Shown here one piece after another: positions 8,985-18,400 of a DNA stretch of 64,000 nt; positions within the stretch are counted from its first letter, which is position 1, and each line of letters begins with the position of its first letter. Below the pieces are notes generated by a model that saw only the letters and a list, made by a program, of their open reading frames with translations, was not told where the DNA came from and ran no database searches. The position numbers and the translations under genes were made by a program. The stretch is from Aquipuribacter sp. SD81. Its GTDB lineage: Bacteria > Actinomycetota > Actinomycetes > Actinomycetales > JBBAYJ01. The stretch covers positions 62,001 through 126,000 of the forward strand of contig NZ_JBBAYJ010000007.1 of the NCBI RefSeq assembly GCF_037153975.1, written 5' to 3'.

Positions 8985-9125
8985 CTCACGACGAGGGCTG
9001 GCCCACGGGGCGCGACACGCCGGTGGCCGCGTCCGGGACCCAGCACTCGTGCCGAGGCGACGAGTGCTGGGTCCTGCGGCCCTGTCGCGGCGTGTCGGAG
9101 CGCTGGGCCCAGCCCTCGTCGTGAG
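8985..9125. repeat. 141-bp symmetric imperfect palindrome
   Basis: Three pairs of perfect arms share one centre (coordinate sums all 18110): 8985-9000 with 9110-9125 (16 bp), 9013-9022 with 9088-9097 (10 bp), and 9036-9050 with 9060-9074 (15 bp, GGACCCAGCACTCGT). The central loop is 9 nt. It fills much of the gene-free stretch 8928-9235. It could be a MITE-like element, a bidirectional terminator or a cruciform. A 12-bp direct repeat follows at 9154-9165 and 9166-9177. Confidence 0.8.
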
Positions 9126-9222
9126 CGCCCGGGACCCCCTTGCTGCGTCAGGCGGGGGTCGGAACGGGGGTCGGAACGGCGCCGACCGCTCCGCCCCGGC
9201 GCGGCCCGGACCGGGTGCTGGC

Positions 9223-9228
9223 TAGCCT
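9223..9228 (+). promoter_or_regulatory. -10 hexamer TAGCCT of tatD
   Basis: TAGCCT ends 7 nt before GTG 9236; this spacing decided the start. Confidence 0.6.
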
Positions 9229-9235
9229 CGGTCGC

Positions 9236-10162
9236 GTGCCGCTGCGACCCATCCGCTCCCGCGACGCGACGAGCGAGGCCGACGGACGCGAGCGCGACCG
9301 GACCGCCCCGCCGCCGCCGGAGCCGCTGCCGCTCGACGTGCCGGACAACCACACGCACCTCGACGTCGCCGACGGGCAGGAGCGCAGCGTCGAGGACCTC
9401 CTCGGTCTCGCCCGTGCCGCCGGGGTGGGCCGAGCGGTGCAGATCGGCTGCGACCTCGAGGCGGCGCGCTGGACGCGGGAGCTGCTCGACGCCCAGCACC
9501 CGGGACCCGACGGGGTGCTGCCGCTGCTGGGCGGAGTCGCGATCCACCCGAACGAGGCGGCGGCGCTCGACGACGCCGGCCTCGACGCCGCGCTGGCGGA
9601 AGTCGAGGCGCTGCTCGACCACCCCCGCATGCGGGTGGTGGGGGAGACCGGGCTCGACCACTTCCGGACCCCGCCGGAGGGCCGCGCCCAGCAGGAGGAG
9701 TCGTTCCGGCGCCACATCGACCTCGCGAGGCGCACGGGCCTCGCGCTGCAGGTGCACGACCGCGACGCGCACGACGACGTCGTCCGGGTCCTGCTCGACG
9801 AGGGGGCCCCGGAGCGCACGGTGTTCCACTGCTTCTCCGGCGACGTCGCGCTGGCCCGCACCGCCGCCGAGCACGGCTGGTACTGCTCCTTCGCCGGCGT
9901 CCTCACCTTCCGCAACGCGGCGGCCCTGCGCGAGGCGTGCGCGGTGCTGCCGAGCGAGCTGCTGCTCGTGGAGACCGACGCGCCGTTCCTCACCCCGCAC
10001 CCGTACCGCGGCCGGCCGAACGCCTCCTACCTCATGCCGCACACGGTGCGCGCGATGGCGGAGGCCCGGGGCGCCGACCTCGTCGACCTGTGCGCGACCC
10101 TCGTCGCGAACAGCGAGCGCGTGTACGGCTCGTGGGGGGACCCGGCGACGAACCCCCTCTGA
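9236..10162 (+). CDS. tatD: TatD family metal-dependent hydrolase
   Basis: A 308-residue TIM-barrel hydrolase. The metal ligands are visible: HTHLD near the start, GETGLDHFR, QVHDRDAH, FHCFSG and the final ETDAPFLTP aspartate. Family members act as deoxyribonucleases or D-aminoacyl-tRNA deacylase-like enzymes. I chose GTG 9236 because the TAGCCT hexamer lies 7 nt upstream. This leaves a 50-residue polar extension before the catalytic HTH segment. An earlier start near 9140 is possible but would cover the promoter. Confidence 0.92.
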   Translation: MPLRPIRSRDATSEADGRERDRTAPPPPEPLPLDVPDNHTHLDVADGQERSVEDLLGLARAAGVGRAVQIGCDLEAARWTRELLDAQHPGPDGVLPLLGGVAIHPNEAAALDDAGLDAALAEVEALLDHPRMRVVGETGLDHFRTPPEGRAQQEESFRRHIDLARRTGLALQVHDRDAHDDVVRVLLDEGAPERTVFHCFSGDVALARTAAEHGWYCSFAGVLTFRNAAALREACAVLPSELLLVETDAPFLTPHPYRGRPNASYLMPHTVRAMAEARGADLVDLCATLVANSERVYGSWGDPATNPL

Positions 10163-10252
10163 CCTGCGGGGACGTCGGAGCGGAGGGCACCGGAGGGCTG
10201 CGCGGCGACCTGTGGGACATGTCACAGAGACGCCGGCGGGTTTCGGGTTTAG

Positions 10253-10268
10253 GTCACGATCCGGTTAC
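10253..10268. promoter_or_regulatory. Putative MtrA box upstream of rpf
   Basis: GTCAC-GATCCG-GTTAC is a direct repeat of GTNAC with 6-nt spacing, the form bound by the actinobacterial response regulator MtrA, which controls cell-wall hydrolase and rpf genes. Another GTCACAG lies at 10221. It sits about 125 bp upstream of the rpf start. No other gene start lies between them. Confidence 0.45.
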
Positions 10269-10393
10269 GGTCGGCGCGGTAGCCGGAACCGACCCCTGCG
10301 GACCTCTCCGTCCGCCCGCAGCAGAGCGGGCCGGGGCATCGCCCCGCCCGCGAGCGTCGTCGGCATCCGGACAGCACTCACAGGTGGACTGCC

Positions 10394-11689
10394 TTGACCC
10401 TCAGCACTGCTGCCTCGCGCCTCGCGAGCCGCGTCTCCTCCGCCCTCCGTCCCTCCTCGCCGCGGCGCCGCGTCCTGCCGGTCGTCCTCGCCGCCGGGCT
10501 CGTGCTCGCCGGCGGCGCCGGCGCAGCCGGCTACGCCGTCCTCGACCGGACCGTCACCCTCGAGGTCGACGGCCAGGCGCAGGACGTCCGCATCCTCGGC
10601 AGCGAGGTGAGCGACGTGCTCGCCGCCGCCGGTGTCGAGGTCGACGAGCGCGACCTCGTCTCGCCCGCGATCGGCGAGACCGTCGCCGACGGCGACCAGG
10701 TCGTCGTGCGGTACGCCCGCCAGCTGACCGTCGCCGACCCCGCCGGGGACGAGCGCACGTACTGGACGACCGAGCTGACCGTCGACGACGCGCTCGCGGC
10801 CATCGGCCTGCGCCACGCCGACGCGTGGCTGTCGACGTCCCGCTCCGCCTCGATCGGGCGCTCGGGTCTGTCGTTGACGATGAGCGTGCCCAAGAACCTC
10901 ACCGTGATCGCCGACGGCGAGACCCGGGCCGTCACGTCCGCCGCCCCCACCGTCGGCGACCTGCTCGAGGAGCTCGGCCTCACCGTCGGCGAGCTGGACC
11001 GCCTCAACCCGGCGCCGGAGGACGTCCTCGTGGAGGGCCGGAAGGTCACAATCGAGCGCGTCGTGGTGGAGGACGTCGTCGAGAGCGTCGAGCTCGAGCA
11101 CGGCTCGCGCACCGTGGAGTCCGACGACGTCTACGAGGGCGAGACCGAGGTCGTCGAGGAGGGCAGCCCCGGCGAGGAGCGCGTGACGTACCGCGTCGTC
11201 CTGGTGGACGGCGACGAGGAGACCCGCGAGGAGGTCGCGCGCGAGGTCGTCACCGAGCCCGTGGACCGCGTCGTCGCCGAGGGCACGAAGCAGCGCCCGG
11301 CGCCGGAGCCCGTCCGCGCGGCGGCCAGCAGCTCCTCGAGCCGCTCCTCCGGCTCCTCGTCGGGCTCCTCCTCCGGCGGTTCCTCCGGGTCCTCCGGCTC
11401 CTCTGGCTCCTCCGGCGGCTCGGCCCCCGCGCCGGTGGGCAGCGACGTCGACTCCCTCAACTGGGCGGCGCTCGCGCAGTGCGAGTCCGGTGGCAGCCCG
11501 ACCATCGTGTCGGGCAACGGCCTGTACCACGGCCTGTACCAGTTCAGCGTGGCCACGTGGCAGTCCGTCGGCGGATCGGGCCTGCCGAGCCAGGCGTCGG
11601 CCTCCGAGCAGACCGCGCGCGCCAAGGCCCTGTACGAGCGTGCCGGGGTCGGCCAGTGGCCGCACTGCGGCCCGCGTCTGTACAGCTGA
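10394..11689 (+). CDS. Resuscitation-promoting factor (RpfB-type: DUF348, G5, Rpf)
   Basis: A 431-residue secreted or membrane-anchored muralytic enzyme. A hydrophobic anchor at about 27-48 is followed by DUF348 repeats (roughly 50-210) and a G5 domain (about 215-300). A Ser/Gly linker (315-348) leads to a C-terminal Rpf transglycosylase domain. The catalytic Glu is E364 in AQCESGG, and C363 and C425 can form the conserved disulfide. Rpf enzymes cleave peptidoglycan and help dormant cells resume growth. The TTG start has an AGGTGG-like ribosome site. It heads the rpf-rsmA-ispE-ABC-F gene row and is probably MtrA-controlled (site at 10253). Confidence 0.94.
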   Translation: MTLSTAASRLASRVSSALRPSSPRRRVLPVVLAAGLVLAGGAGAAGYAVLDRTVTLEVDGQAQDVRILGSEVSDVLAAAGVEVDERDLVSPAIGETVADGDQVVVRYARQLTVADPAGDERTYWTTELTVDDALAAIGLRHADAWLSTSRSASIGRSGLSLTMSVPKNLTVIADGETRAVTSAAPTVGDLLEELGLTVGELDRLNPAPEDVLVEGRKVTIERVVVEDVVESVELEHGSRTVESDDVYEGETEVVEEGSPGEERVTYRVVLVDGDEETREEVAREVVTEPVDRVVAEGTKQRPAPEPVRAAASSSSSRSSGSSSGSSSGGSSGSSGSSGSSGGSAPAPVGSDVDSLNWAALAQCESGGSPTIVSGNGLYHGLYQFSVATWQSVGGSGLPSQASASEQTARAKALYERAGVGQWPHCGPRLYS

Positions 11690-11735
11690 GCGGCACGTCC
11701 TGACCGCGTCCGGCGACGACGGCCCCGGCCCCCTC

Positions 11736-12620
11736 GTGGGGCTCGGGGCCGTCGACGTGCGCGCCCTCGCGACGCGGCACGGCGTCGCGCCGACGAAGAG
11801 CAAGGGGCAGAACTTCGTCGTCGACCCGGGCACGGTCACGCGCATCGTCCGGCTGGCGGGCGTCGGCCCCGGGGACACGGTCCTCGAGGTCGGCCCGGGC
11901 CTCGGGTCGCTCACGGTGCCGCTGCTGTCCAGCGGGGCGCGCGTGGTCGCCGTCGAGCTCGACGAGCGGCTGGCCGCGGCCCTGCCCGGCACGGTCGCCG
12001 AGCACCTGCCGGGTGCGGTCGACCGGCTCCACGTCGTGCGGGGCGACGCGACCGCCGTCGCCGCGGCCGACCTGCCGCTCCCACCGGACGCCCTGGTGGC
12101 GAACCTGCCGTACAACGTCGCCGTCCCCATCCTGCTCGGGGTGCTCCGGGCGGTGCCGAGCGTGCGCTCCGGGGTCGTCATGGTGCAGTCGGAGGTCGCC
12201 GACCGGCTGTGCGCCACCCCCGGCGGCCGGGTCTACGGCGTGCCCTCGGTGAAGCTCGCGTGGTACGCCGCGGCGCGCCGGGTCGGCTCGGTGGCACCGA
12301 CGGTCTTCTGGCCGGTGCCGCGCGTCGACTCCGGCCTGGTCGGCTTCGAGCGCCGCGAGCCGCCCGCGGCCGAGGCGCCCCGCGAGGACGTCTTCGCCGT
12401 CGTCGACACCGCCTTCGCGCAGCGGCGCAAGACGCTGCGGCAGTCGCTCGCCCCGCTCGCGGGGTCGGCGGCCGCCGCGGAGGCCGCGCTCCTCGCGGCG
12501 GGCGTCGACCCGCGCGAGCGGGCCGAACGGCTCGACGTCACGGCCTTCGCGGCCGTCGCCGACGCGCTGCGCCGTGGGCGGGCCGCGTTCCGGGGCGCGC
12601 TGCAGGAGGACAGCCCCTAG
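11736..12620 (+). CDS. rsmA: 16S rRNA (adenine-1518/1519-N6)-dimethyltransferase
   Basis: About 294 residues. It dimethylates two adjacent adenines near the 3' end of 16S rRNA. GQNFVVDP, VLEVGPGLGSLT (SAM binding) and the catalytic NLPYNVA motif are intact. The C-terminal segment AFAQRRKTLRQSL is the family helix. GTG 11736 puts the protein start at the usual LGAVDVRALATRHGVAPTK position. In-frame starts further upstream would overlap rpf and are less likely. The gene is followed 10 bp later by ispE. Confidence 0.93.
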   Translation: MGLGAVDVRALATRHGVAPTKSKGQNFVVDPGTVTRIVRLAGVGPGDTVLEVGPGLGSLTVPLLSSGARVVAVELDERLAAALPGTVAEHLPGAVDRLHVVRGDATAVAAADLPLPPDALVANLPYNVAVPILLGVLRAVPSVRSGVVMVQSEVADRLCATPGGRVYGVPSVKLAWYAAARRVGSVAPTVFWPVPRVDSGLVGFERREPPAAEAPREDVFAVVDTAFAQRRKTLRQSLAPLAGSAAAAEAALLAAGVDPRERAERLDVTAFAAVADALRRGRAAFRGALQEDSP

Positions 12621-12623
12621 CCT
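12618..12623 (+). promoter_or_regulatory. -10 hexamer TAGCCT of ispE
   Basis: TAGCCT overlaps the rsmA stop codon (TAG) and ends 7 nt before ATG 12631. This allows leaderless ispE transcription in addition to read-through. Confidence 0.5.
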
Positions 12624-12630
12624 CGGTCCG

Positions 12631-13578
12631 ATGGCCGGACGCGCTGCTGTGACCGTTCGAGCCCCCGCGAAGGTCAACCTCCACCTGTCCGTCGGGGTGC
12701 CCGACGACGAGGGGTACCACCCGCTCGCGACCGTCTTCCAGGCCGTCGGGCTCTACGACGAGGTGACGGCGACCCGCGCGCCGGGCGGCACCTTCACGGT
12801 CGAGGTGAGCGGGGTGGACGCCGCGCGCGTGCCGTGCGACGGCACGAACCTCGCCGTCCGCGCCGCCCGCGCGGTCGCGCGCACGGCCGGCGCCGACGAC
12901 GAGCCCGACCTCGGCGTCCACCTGCACGTCCGCAAGCAGATCCCCGTCGCGGGCGGCATGGCGGGCGGGTCCGCCGACGCCGCCGCGGCCCTGCTCGCGT
13001 GCGACGCGCTGTGGGGCCTCGACCTGCCGCGGGCCCAGCTCGCCGACCTCGGCGCGGGCCTCGGCTCCGACGTGCCGTTCATGCTGCTCGGCGGGACGGC
13101 CGTCGGCCTCGGCCGCGGCGACCGCCTCACCCCCGCCCTCACCCGCGGCGGCTGGAGCTGGGTGCTGCTCGTGTCGACGTCGGAGCTGTCGACCCCCGCG
13201 GTGTACGCCGAGCTCGACCGGCTCCGCGCCGGGCGCGCCGTCATCGAGCCGCGCGTGTCGGACCCGCTCATGCAGGCGCTGCGCTCCGGCGACCCCGCCG
13301 CGCTCGGCGCGTCGCTGCACAACGACCTGCAGGTCGCAGCCGTGTCGCTGCTGCCCGAGCTCGACCAGCTGCTCGAGACCGTCCTGGACGCCGCGCCCAT
13401 GGGGGCGCTGGTGAGCGGCTCCGGGCCGACCGTCGCCGTCCTCGCCGAGGACGACCAGCACGCCGCCGAGCTCGCCGTCGCCCTGGGCGAGGCCCCGGGG
13501 GTGGCCCGCGTGCTGCGCGCCACCGGTCCCGTGCCAGGCTGTCGTCTCGTGGACGGCGGGGTGCGCGGGGCGGTCTGA
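12631..13578 (+). CDS. ispE: 4-(cytidine 5'-diphospho)-2-C-methyl-D-erythritol kinase
   Basis: A 315-residue GHMP kinase of the MEP isoprenoid pathway. APAKVNLHLSV is the N-terminal motif, and IPVAGGMAGGSADAAAALL is the ATP-binding loop. GALVSGSGPTVAVL is the third GHMP motif. The length is normal. It ends at the TGA directly abutting the ABC-F start codon, so the two are probably co-translated. The rsmA-ispE order is conserved in actinobacteria. Confidence 0.96.
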   Translation: MAGRAAVTVRAPAKVNLHLSVGVPDDEGYHPLATVFQAVGLYDEVTATRAPGGTFTVEVSGVDAARVPCDGTNLAVRAARAVARTAGADDEPDLGVHLHVRKQIPVAGGMAGGSADAAAALLACDALWGLDLPRAQLADLGAGLGSDVPFMLLGGTAVGLGRGDRLTPALTRGGWSWVLLVSTSELSTPAVYAELDRLRAGRAVIEPRVSDPLMQALRSGDPAALGASLHNDLQVAAVSLLPELDQLLETVLDAAPMGALVSGSGPTVAVLAEDDQHAAELAVALGEAPGVARVLRATGPVPGCRLVDGGVRGAV

Positions 13579-15408
13579 GTGGCCAACCTCGTCAACTGCA
13601 CGGGCGTCCACGTCGCCGTGCCCGACCGCGTGCTGCTGCGCGAGGTCTCCCTCGGCGTCGACGACGGCGACCGGGTCGGCGTCGTCGGGCGCAACGGCGG
13701 CGGCAAGTCGACGCTGCTGCGCGTGCTGGCCGGGCGCCTCGACCCCGACGACGGGCGGGTGTCGGTCCGGTCCGGCTCGCGCGTCGGCATGCTCGACCAG
13801 CGCGACCAGCCCACGGGACGGACCGTCGCCGAGACCGTCCTCGGGGACCGGGCGGCGCACGAGTGGGCGGGCGACGCCCGGGTCCGCGACGTCGTCGGCG
13901 GCCTGCTCGGTGACCTGGACGCCGCCGGCGTCGGCGGCATGGACGCCGCGACGGACGCGCTGTCCGGCGGGCAGCTGCGCCGGGTCGCGCTCGCGCGCGT
14001 GCTCGTCGACGACCCCGACGTGCTCCTGCTCGACGAGCCGACCAACCACCTCGACGTCGACGGCGTCGCGTGGCTCGCCGAGCACCTGCGGGCCCGCGCG
14101 GCGAGCGGGCGCGGCGCCCTCGTCGTCGTCACGCACGACCGCTGGTTCCTCGACGCCGTCGTGACGACGACGTGGGAGGTGCACGACGGCGAGGTCGACG
14201 CCTACGAGGGCGGGTACGCCGCGTGGGTGCTCGCCCGCGCGGAGCGGCAGCGGGTCGCAGCCGTCACCGAGGAGCGGCGGCAGAACCTCGTGCGAAAGGA
14301 GCTCGCGTGGCTGCGCCGCGGCGCGCCCGCCCGCACGAGCAAGCCCAGGTTCCGCCTGGACGCCGCCGCGGACCTCATCGCCGACGAGCCGCCCCCGCGC
14401 GACGGCGTCGCGCTGCAGCGCCTCGCGGCCGCCCGGCTCGGCAAGGACGTGCTCGACCTCGAGGACGTGCGCGTCGACCACCCGCGAGGCGGGGAGCCGC
14501 TGCTGGCCGGCACGACGTGGCGGCTCGCCCCCGGCGAGCGCTACGGCGTGGTCGGCGCGAACGGCGCCGGCAAGACGACGATGCTGCGCCTGCTCACCGG
14601 GCAGCGGGAGCCCGACGGCGGCCGGGTCCGCCGCGGGAAGACGGTCGAGGTGGCGTGCCTCACCCAGGACCTCGCCGAGCTCGCGCCGGTCGCGCACCGC
14701 CGGGCGGTCGAGGCCGTCGCCGACGTCGCCCAGACCGCGGTGGTCGGCGGCAGGGAGATGACGGCGAGCCAGCTCGTCGAGCAGCTCGGGTTCCCGCGGG
14801 AGCGGCAGTGGACGCGGGTCTCGGAGCTGTCCGGCGGCGAGCGGCGCCGCCTGCAGCTGCTGCGCCTGCTCCTGCAGCGGCCGAACGTGCTGCTGCTCGA
14901 CGAGCCGACCAACGACCTCGACACCGACTCCCTCGCCGCGATGGAGGACGTCCTCGACTCCTTCGCGGGGACGCTCGTGGTGGTGAGCCACGACCGCTAC
15001 CTGCTCGAGCGGCTGTGCGACCGCTACGTCGGCATGCTCGGCGACGGCGCGCTGCGGGACCTGCCGCGCGGGGTGGAGGAGTACCTCGAGCGGCGCTCGG
15101 CGGGAGGGACGGCCGGCGGCTCGGCTCCCTCGTCGGCGGGCCCCGCGCCGACGGCCGCGGGCGATCGCCCCGGCCCCGGCCTGGCCGCGGCGGACCTGCG
15201 GGCGGCCCGCAAGGACCTCGCCCGCCTCGAGCGGCGCCTCGAGCGGCTCGGCGCGGAGGAGACCCGGCTGCACGAGGACCTCGCGGCCCGCGCGACCGAC
15301 GCGGCGGCGGTCCTGGAGCTCGACGCGCGACTGCGGGACGTGACGGCCGAGCGCGATCAGGTCGAGGCGGAGTGGCTCGCGCTCGCGGAGGTCGTCGAGG
15401 GCTCCTGA
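13579..15408 (+). CDS. ABC-F family ATP-binding protein (Uup/EttA-like)
   Basis: A 609-residue soluble protein with two ABC domains and no membrane segments. Walker A motifs are GRNGGGKST (37-45) and GANGAGKTT; signatures are LSGGQLRR and LSGGERRR; Walker B motifs are LLLDEPTNHLD and LLLDEPTNDLD. A charged coiled-coil tail after about residue 510 resembles Uup. ABC-F proteins act on ribosomes or recombination intermediates; some give antibiotic resistance, but nothing here shows that. Start GTG 13579 follows the ispE stop with no gap. Its 3' end overlaps the converging gene by 52 bp. Confidence 0.93.
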   Translation: MANLVNCTGVHVAVPDRVLLREVSLGVDDGDRVGVVGRNGGGKSTLLRVLAGRLDPDDGRVSVRSGSRVGMLDQRDQPTGRTVAETVLGDRAAHEWAGDARVRDVVGGLLGDLDAAGVGGMDAATDALSGGQLRRVALARVLVDDPDVLLLDEPTNHLDVDGVAWLAEHLRARAASGRGALVVVTHDRWFLDAVVTTTWEVHDGEVDAYEGGYAAWVLARAERQRVAAVTEERRQNLVRKELAWLRRGAPARTSKPRFRLDAAADLIADEPPPRDGVALQRLAAARLGKDVLDLEDVRVDHPRGGEPLLAGTTWRLAPGERYGVVGANGAGKTTMLRLLTGQREPDGGRVRRGKTVEVACLTQDLAELAPVAHRRAVEAVADVAQTAVVGGREMTASQLVEQLGFPRERQWTRVSELSGGERRRLQLLRLLLQRPNVLLLDEPTNDLDTDSLAAMEDVLDSFAGTLVVVSHDRYLLERLCDRYVGMLGDGALRDLPRGVEEYLERRSAGGTAGGSAPSSAGPAPTAAGDRPGPGLAAADLRAARKDLARLERRLERLGAEETRLHEDLAARATDAAAVLELDARLRDVTAERDQVEAEWLALAEVVEGS

Positions 15409-18400
15409 GGGCGCGACGGCGGGCGCGGTCCGGCGCCGCGGGGCCGCTGCGGTCGGGGCCGGGGCCGGGCACCCACCGCGCGGAGCAGGACGAGCGCGAG
15501 CAGCCACAGCGTCGACCCGGCGACGAGCGCGAGCACGGGCAGGTCGGTGGGCACGCCGAGGTGCACCGTCAGGCCGAGGATGCGCGACAGGCCCGCCGGC
15601 ACCACCTGCAGCTCGTCGTTGAGTACCGTCAGCAGCCGCTCCGTCCCGACGACCGCGCCGACGAGGCCGGGCCACACCAGCAGCGCCCCGCCGGTCGCCG
15701 CGGCCACCGCGCCCGCCCCGGCGCGGCACGCCGTCGCCGCGAGCGCGGGGGCCACGAGCAGCCACACGACGGCGACGACCGCCGCCGTCACGTAGGCCGC
15801 GCGCGCCGTCGGGTCGAGCCAGAACCCGCTCCACGCGCCGACCGGGCCGCGCCACGCGAGCGCGACGAGCAGCGGCACGACCGCGAGGAGCTGGGGCCCG
15901 AGCACCGACACGACGACGGGCCCGCCGCCGGGCCCGTACGGGCAGCGCCGCCGCCGCAGCGACGCCGCCACACCGGCCGCCGCGAGGGTGCCGGCGGCCG
16001 CGGTGCCGACGGCGAGAGCGGTCCACACCGGGGACACCCACGAGCCGAAGGCCGCGTGCGCGCCCACGACGACGACCCCGGGGACCACCACGGCCGGCAG
16101 CCGCCCGCGCGGGCCGGCCGCCTGCCACGTCGCGGCGTCGAGGCGCCACGGCGCCAGCGCCGCCCGGCGCAGCGGCCGGACCAGGGCGAGGCCAGCGGCG
16201 GCGAGCAGCAGGAGGACCCGGGCGGACCACACCGTCGCGACGTGCGCCTGCTGCCGCTGCAGGCCGCGGTCGGCCGCGGCCAGCTCGTAGGGGGGGAGGT
16301 CGAGGTCGCCGCGCCAGCGGGCCTCGTGCTCGGCGGCGAGGTCGCGGTAGCGCGCCGAGGCGTCCGCCGCCTGCCGCCGCGCCTGCCCGGAGCCGGTCGC
16401 GAGCCACTCCTGGTGCCGCAGCATCGCCTCCCGGTACGCGCCCAGGGTGGTGAACAGGTCCCGCTCGTAGTCCAGGGACCGCGTGAGCAGGGCGTGCTGG
16501 GCCGGGTCGCGGAACGTCGCCGGGTCGGTGGCCGCGAGCTCGGCGCGCATGGCGTCGACCGTCGCGACGGCGCGGTCGGAGCCGGCGACGGCCCCGTCGA
16601 CACGGCCGCGCGAGGCCTCGTAGATCGCCGACCACGTCGCGGTGTCGCCGGAGACGAGGTCCCACTTGAACACCCACAGCATGGGCGGCGGCTCGAGGCC
16701 GAAGGCGCGCACCTCCTGCTCGGCGTACGGGCGCACGTAGAGCCCGTCGAGCACGGCGGCGCGCGACAGCCGCAGCACGCGCGACAGGGCGGCGACGGTC
16801 CCGGGCTCGGTGCTCCACGTGCGCCGCAGCCACGCCCGCTCGGCGGCCGCCACGTCGGTGCCGGTGTCCCAGGCGAGCTGCGCGGCGGTCCACACGTGCA
16901 GGTCGTAGGTCTGCCAGAAGCCCGTGGTGAGGTACAGCGACATCGGCCCCGCGCGTGGCGGGCCCCCGCCCTGCGTCCACACCCACACCCCGTCGAGGGC
17001 GGGGTTGGCCGCCGCGACCTGCTGCAGCGCCGCGGCGTGGTCGCCGGTGACGTCGTTGGGGAAGGCCGAGAAGGCCTCGAACTCGCGGCGCGCCTGCACC
17101 TCCACCACCCGGGGCTGGTCCCCGACGAGCAGGGTGGGGTTGAGCGGCAGCCAGCTGTCGAAGTCGCCCGCGACGAACTTCGTCGACACGACGAGGTCGT
17201 CGAGGCCCTCGACGGCGCCGGCGCCCGTCCCGAGCACCCGCTCGTAGGTCCGCGGCGAGGTGTGGAGGTCACCGACCTCGCCGACCCCGACCGTCCACGT
17301 GCGCAGCACGACCTCGGCGCCGTGCGGGGCGGCCGCGCCGGTCAGGGTGCGGAGCATGGTGCGGACCTGGGTGTCGGTCGTCACCTCGAGCGCGGAGTAG
17401 TAGTCCCAGCCGTCGAGGTTGTAGACGGCGCCCGCCTCCCCGACGCGGACCATGAGCCCGTCGACGAACGGCAGCTCGGTGAGCAGCTCGTCGACGCCGG
17501 CGGCGTACACGTCCCACAGCGCGGCGGAGTCCGCGTCGAGCCCGCCCGGCTGCGCCTCCAGGTAGGCCTCGAGCGGCCCGGTGAGCGCGAGCATGTCGGT
17601 GACCAGGACGACGTCCATGCCCATCCGGTCCGCGTACGCCCACATCGCGCCGACCTGCTCGCGCATGGCGACGGCGCGCTCGGCGTACGGGCTGCCCGCC
17701 GGGTACACGTCCTCGCCCGTGCCGACGCCGGCGAAGGTGACGTACTCGAGGAAGCCCGGCACGACGACCCCGTCGTAGCCGTACGACACCATCCGGTCGA
17801 CGTAGGCCTCCCAGTCCCGCTCGACGTCGCGCAGGGCGACGGGGTCCAGCCACGGCGCCTCGTCGAGCACGACCGACGACAGCGCGCCGGAGGCGTGGCC
17901 GTAGTCGTCCTGCGCCGCGTAGGCGGCGGGGTCCGGCACGACGCCGACGGCCCCCGTGTCGACCCAGCGACGGTCGAGCTCCGGCTCCACGGGGCCGGCC
18001 GGCACCTCGGCGAGGTCGGTCCCGGCGTCCAGGGCGTGCCCGAGGCGGAAGGCCGCCTGGGCGAGGCCGCGGCGGTCCGGCGCCGCGAGCGAGACGACCG
18101 TCCCGCCGGGGCCCGCGCTCACCTCGACGGTGTGGCGGGCCGGGTCCGCCCCGGCCGGCACGGTGCCGGCGAGCCCGAGCACCACGCGGTCCACGCCGTC
18201 CGGCCCGGTGCCGTCCGCGGCGTCGACGACCGTCCCGCCGCGGCGCCCGACCGCCGCGACGAGCTCGGCGCGCGCGAGGCGGAGCAGCGGGTCGGCCTCG
18301 TGGCCCGCCGGCAGGTCCGTCACCGCGACGGTCCCGAGCGGCGCGGCGGCCACGGGCGGCTGCGGCTCGCGGGGGGCGGCGACGAGCGGCTCCTTGTCCC

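Noticed and set aside
10163-10393. c-di-AMP (ydaO) riboswitch before rpf
   Set aside because: Common before actinobacterial rpf genes, so I looked for it, but the conserved blocks are not recognisable. Only the MtrA-like repeat is supportable.
12538-16986. Giant minus-strand open frame of about 1480 codons
   Set aside because: It runs antisense through ispE and the ABC-F gene with no recognisable domain; a compositional artefact.
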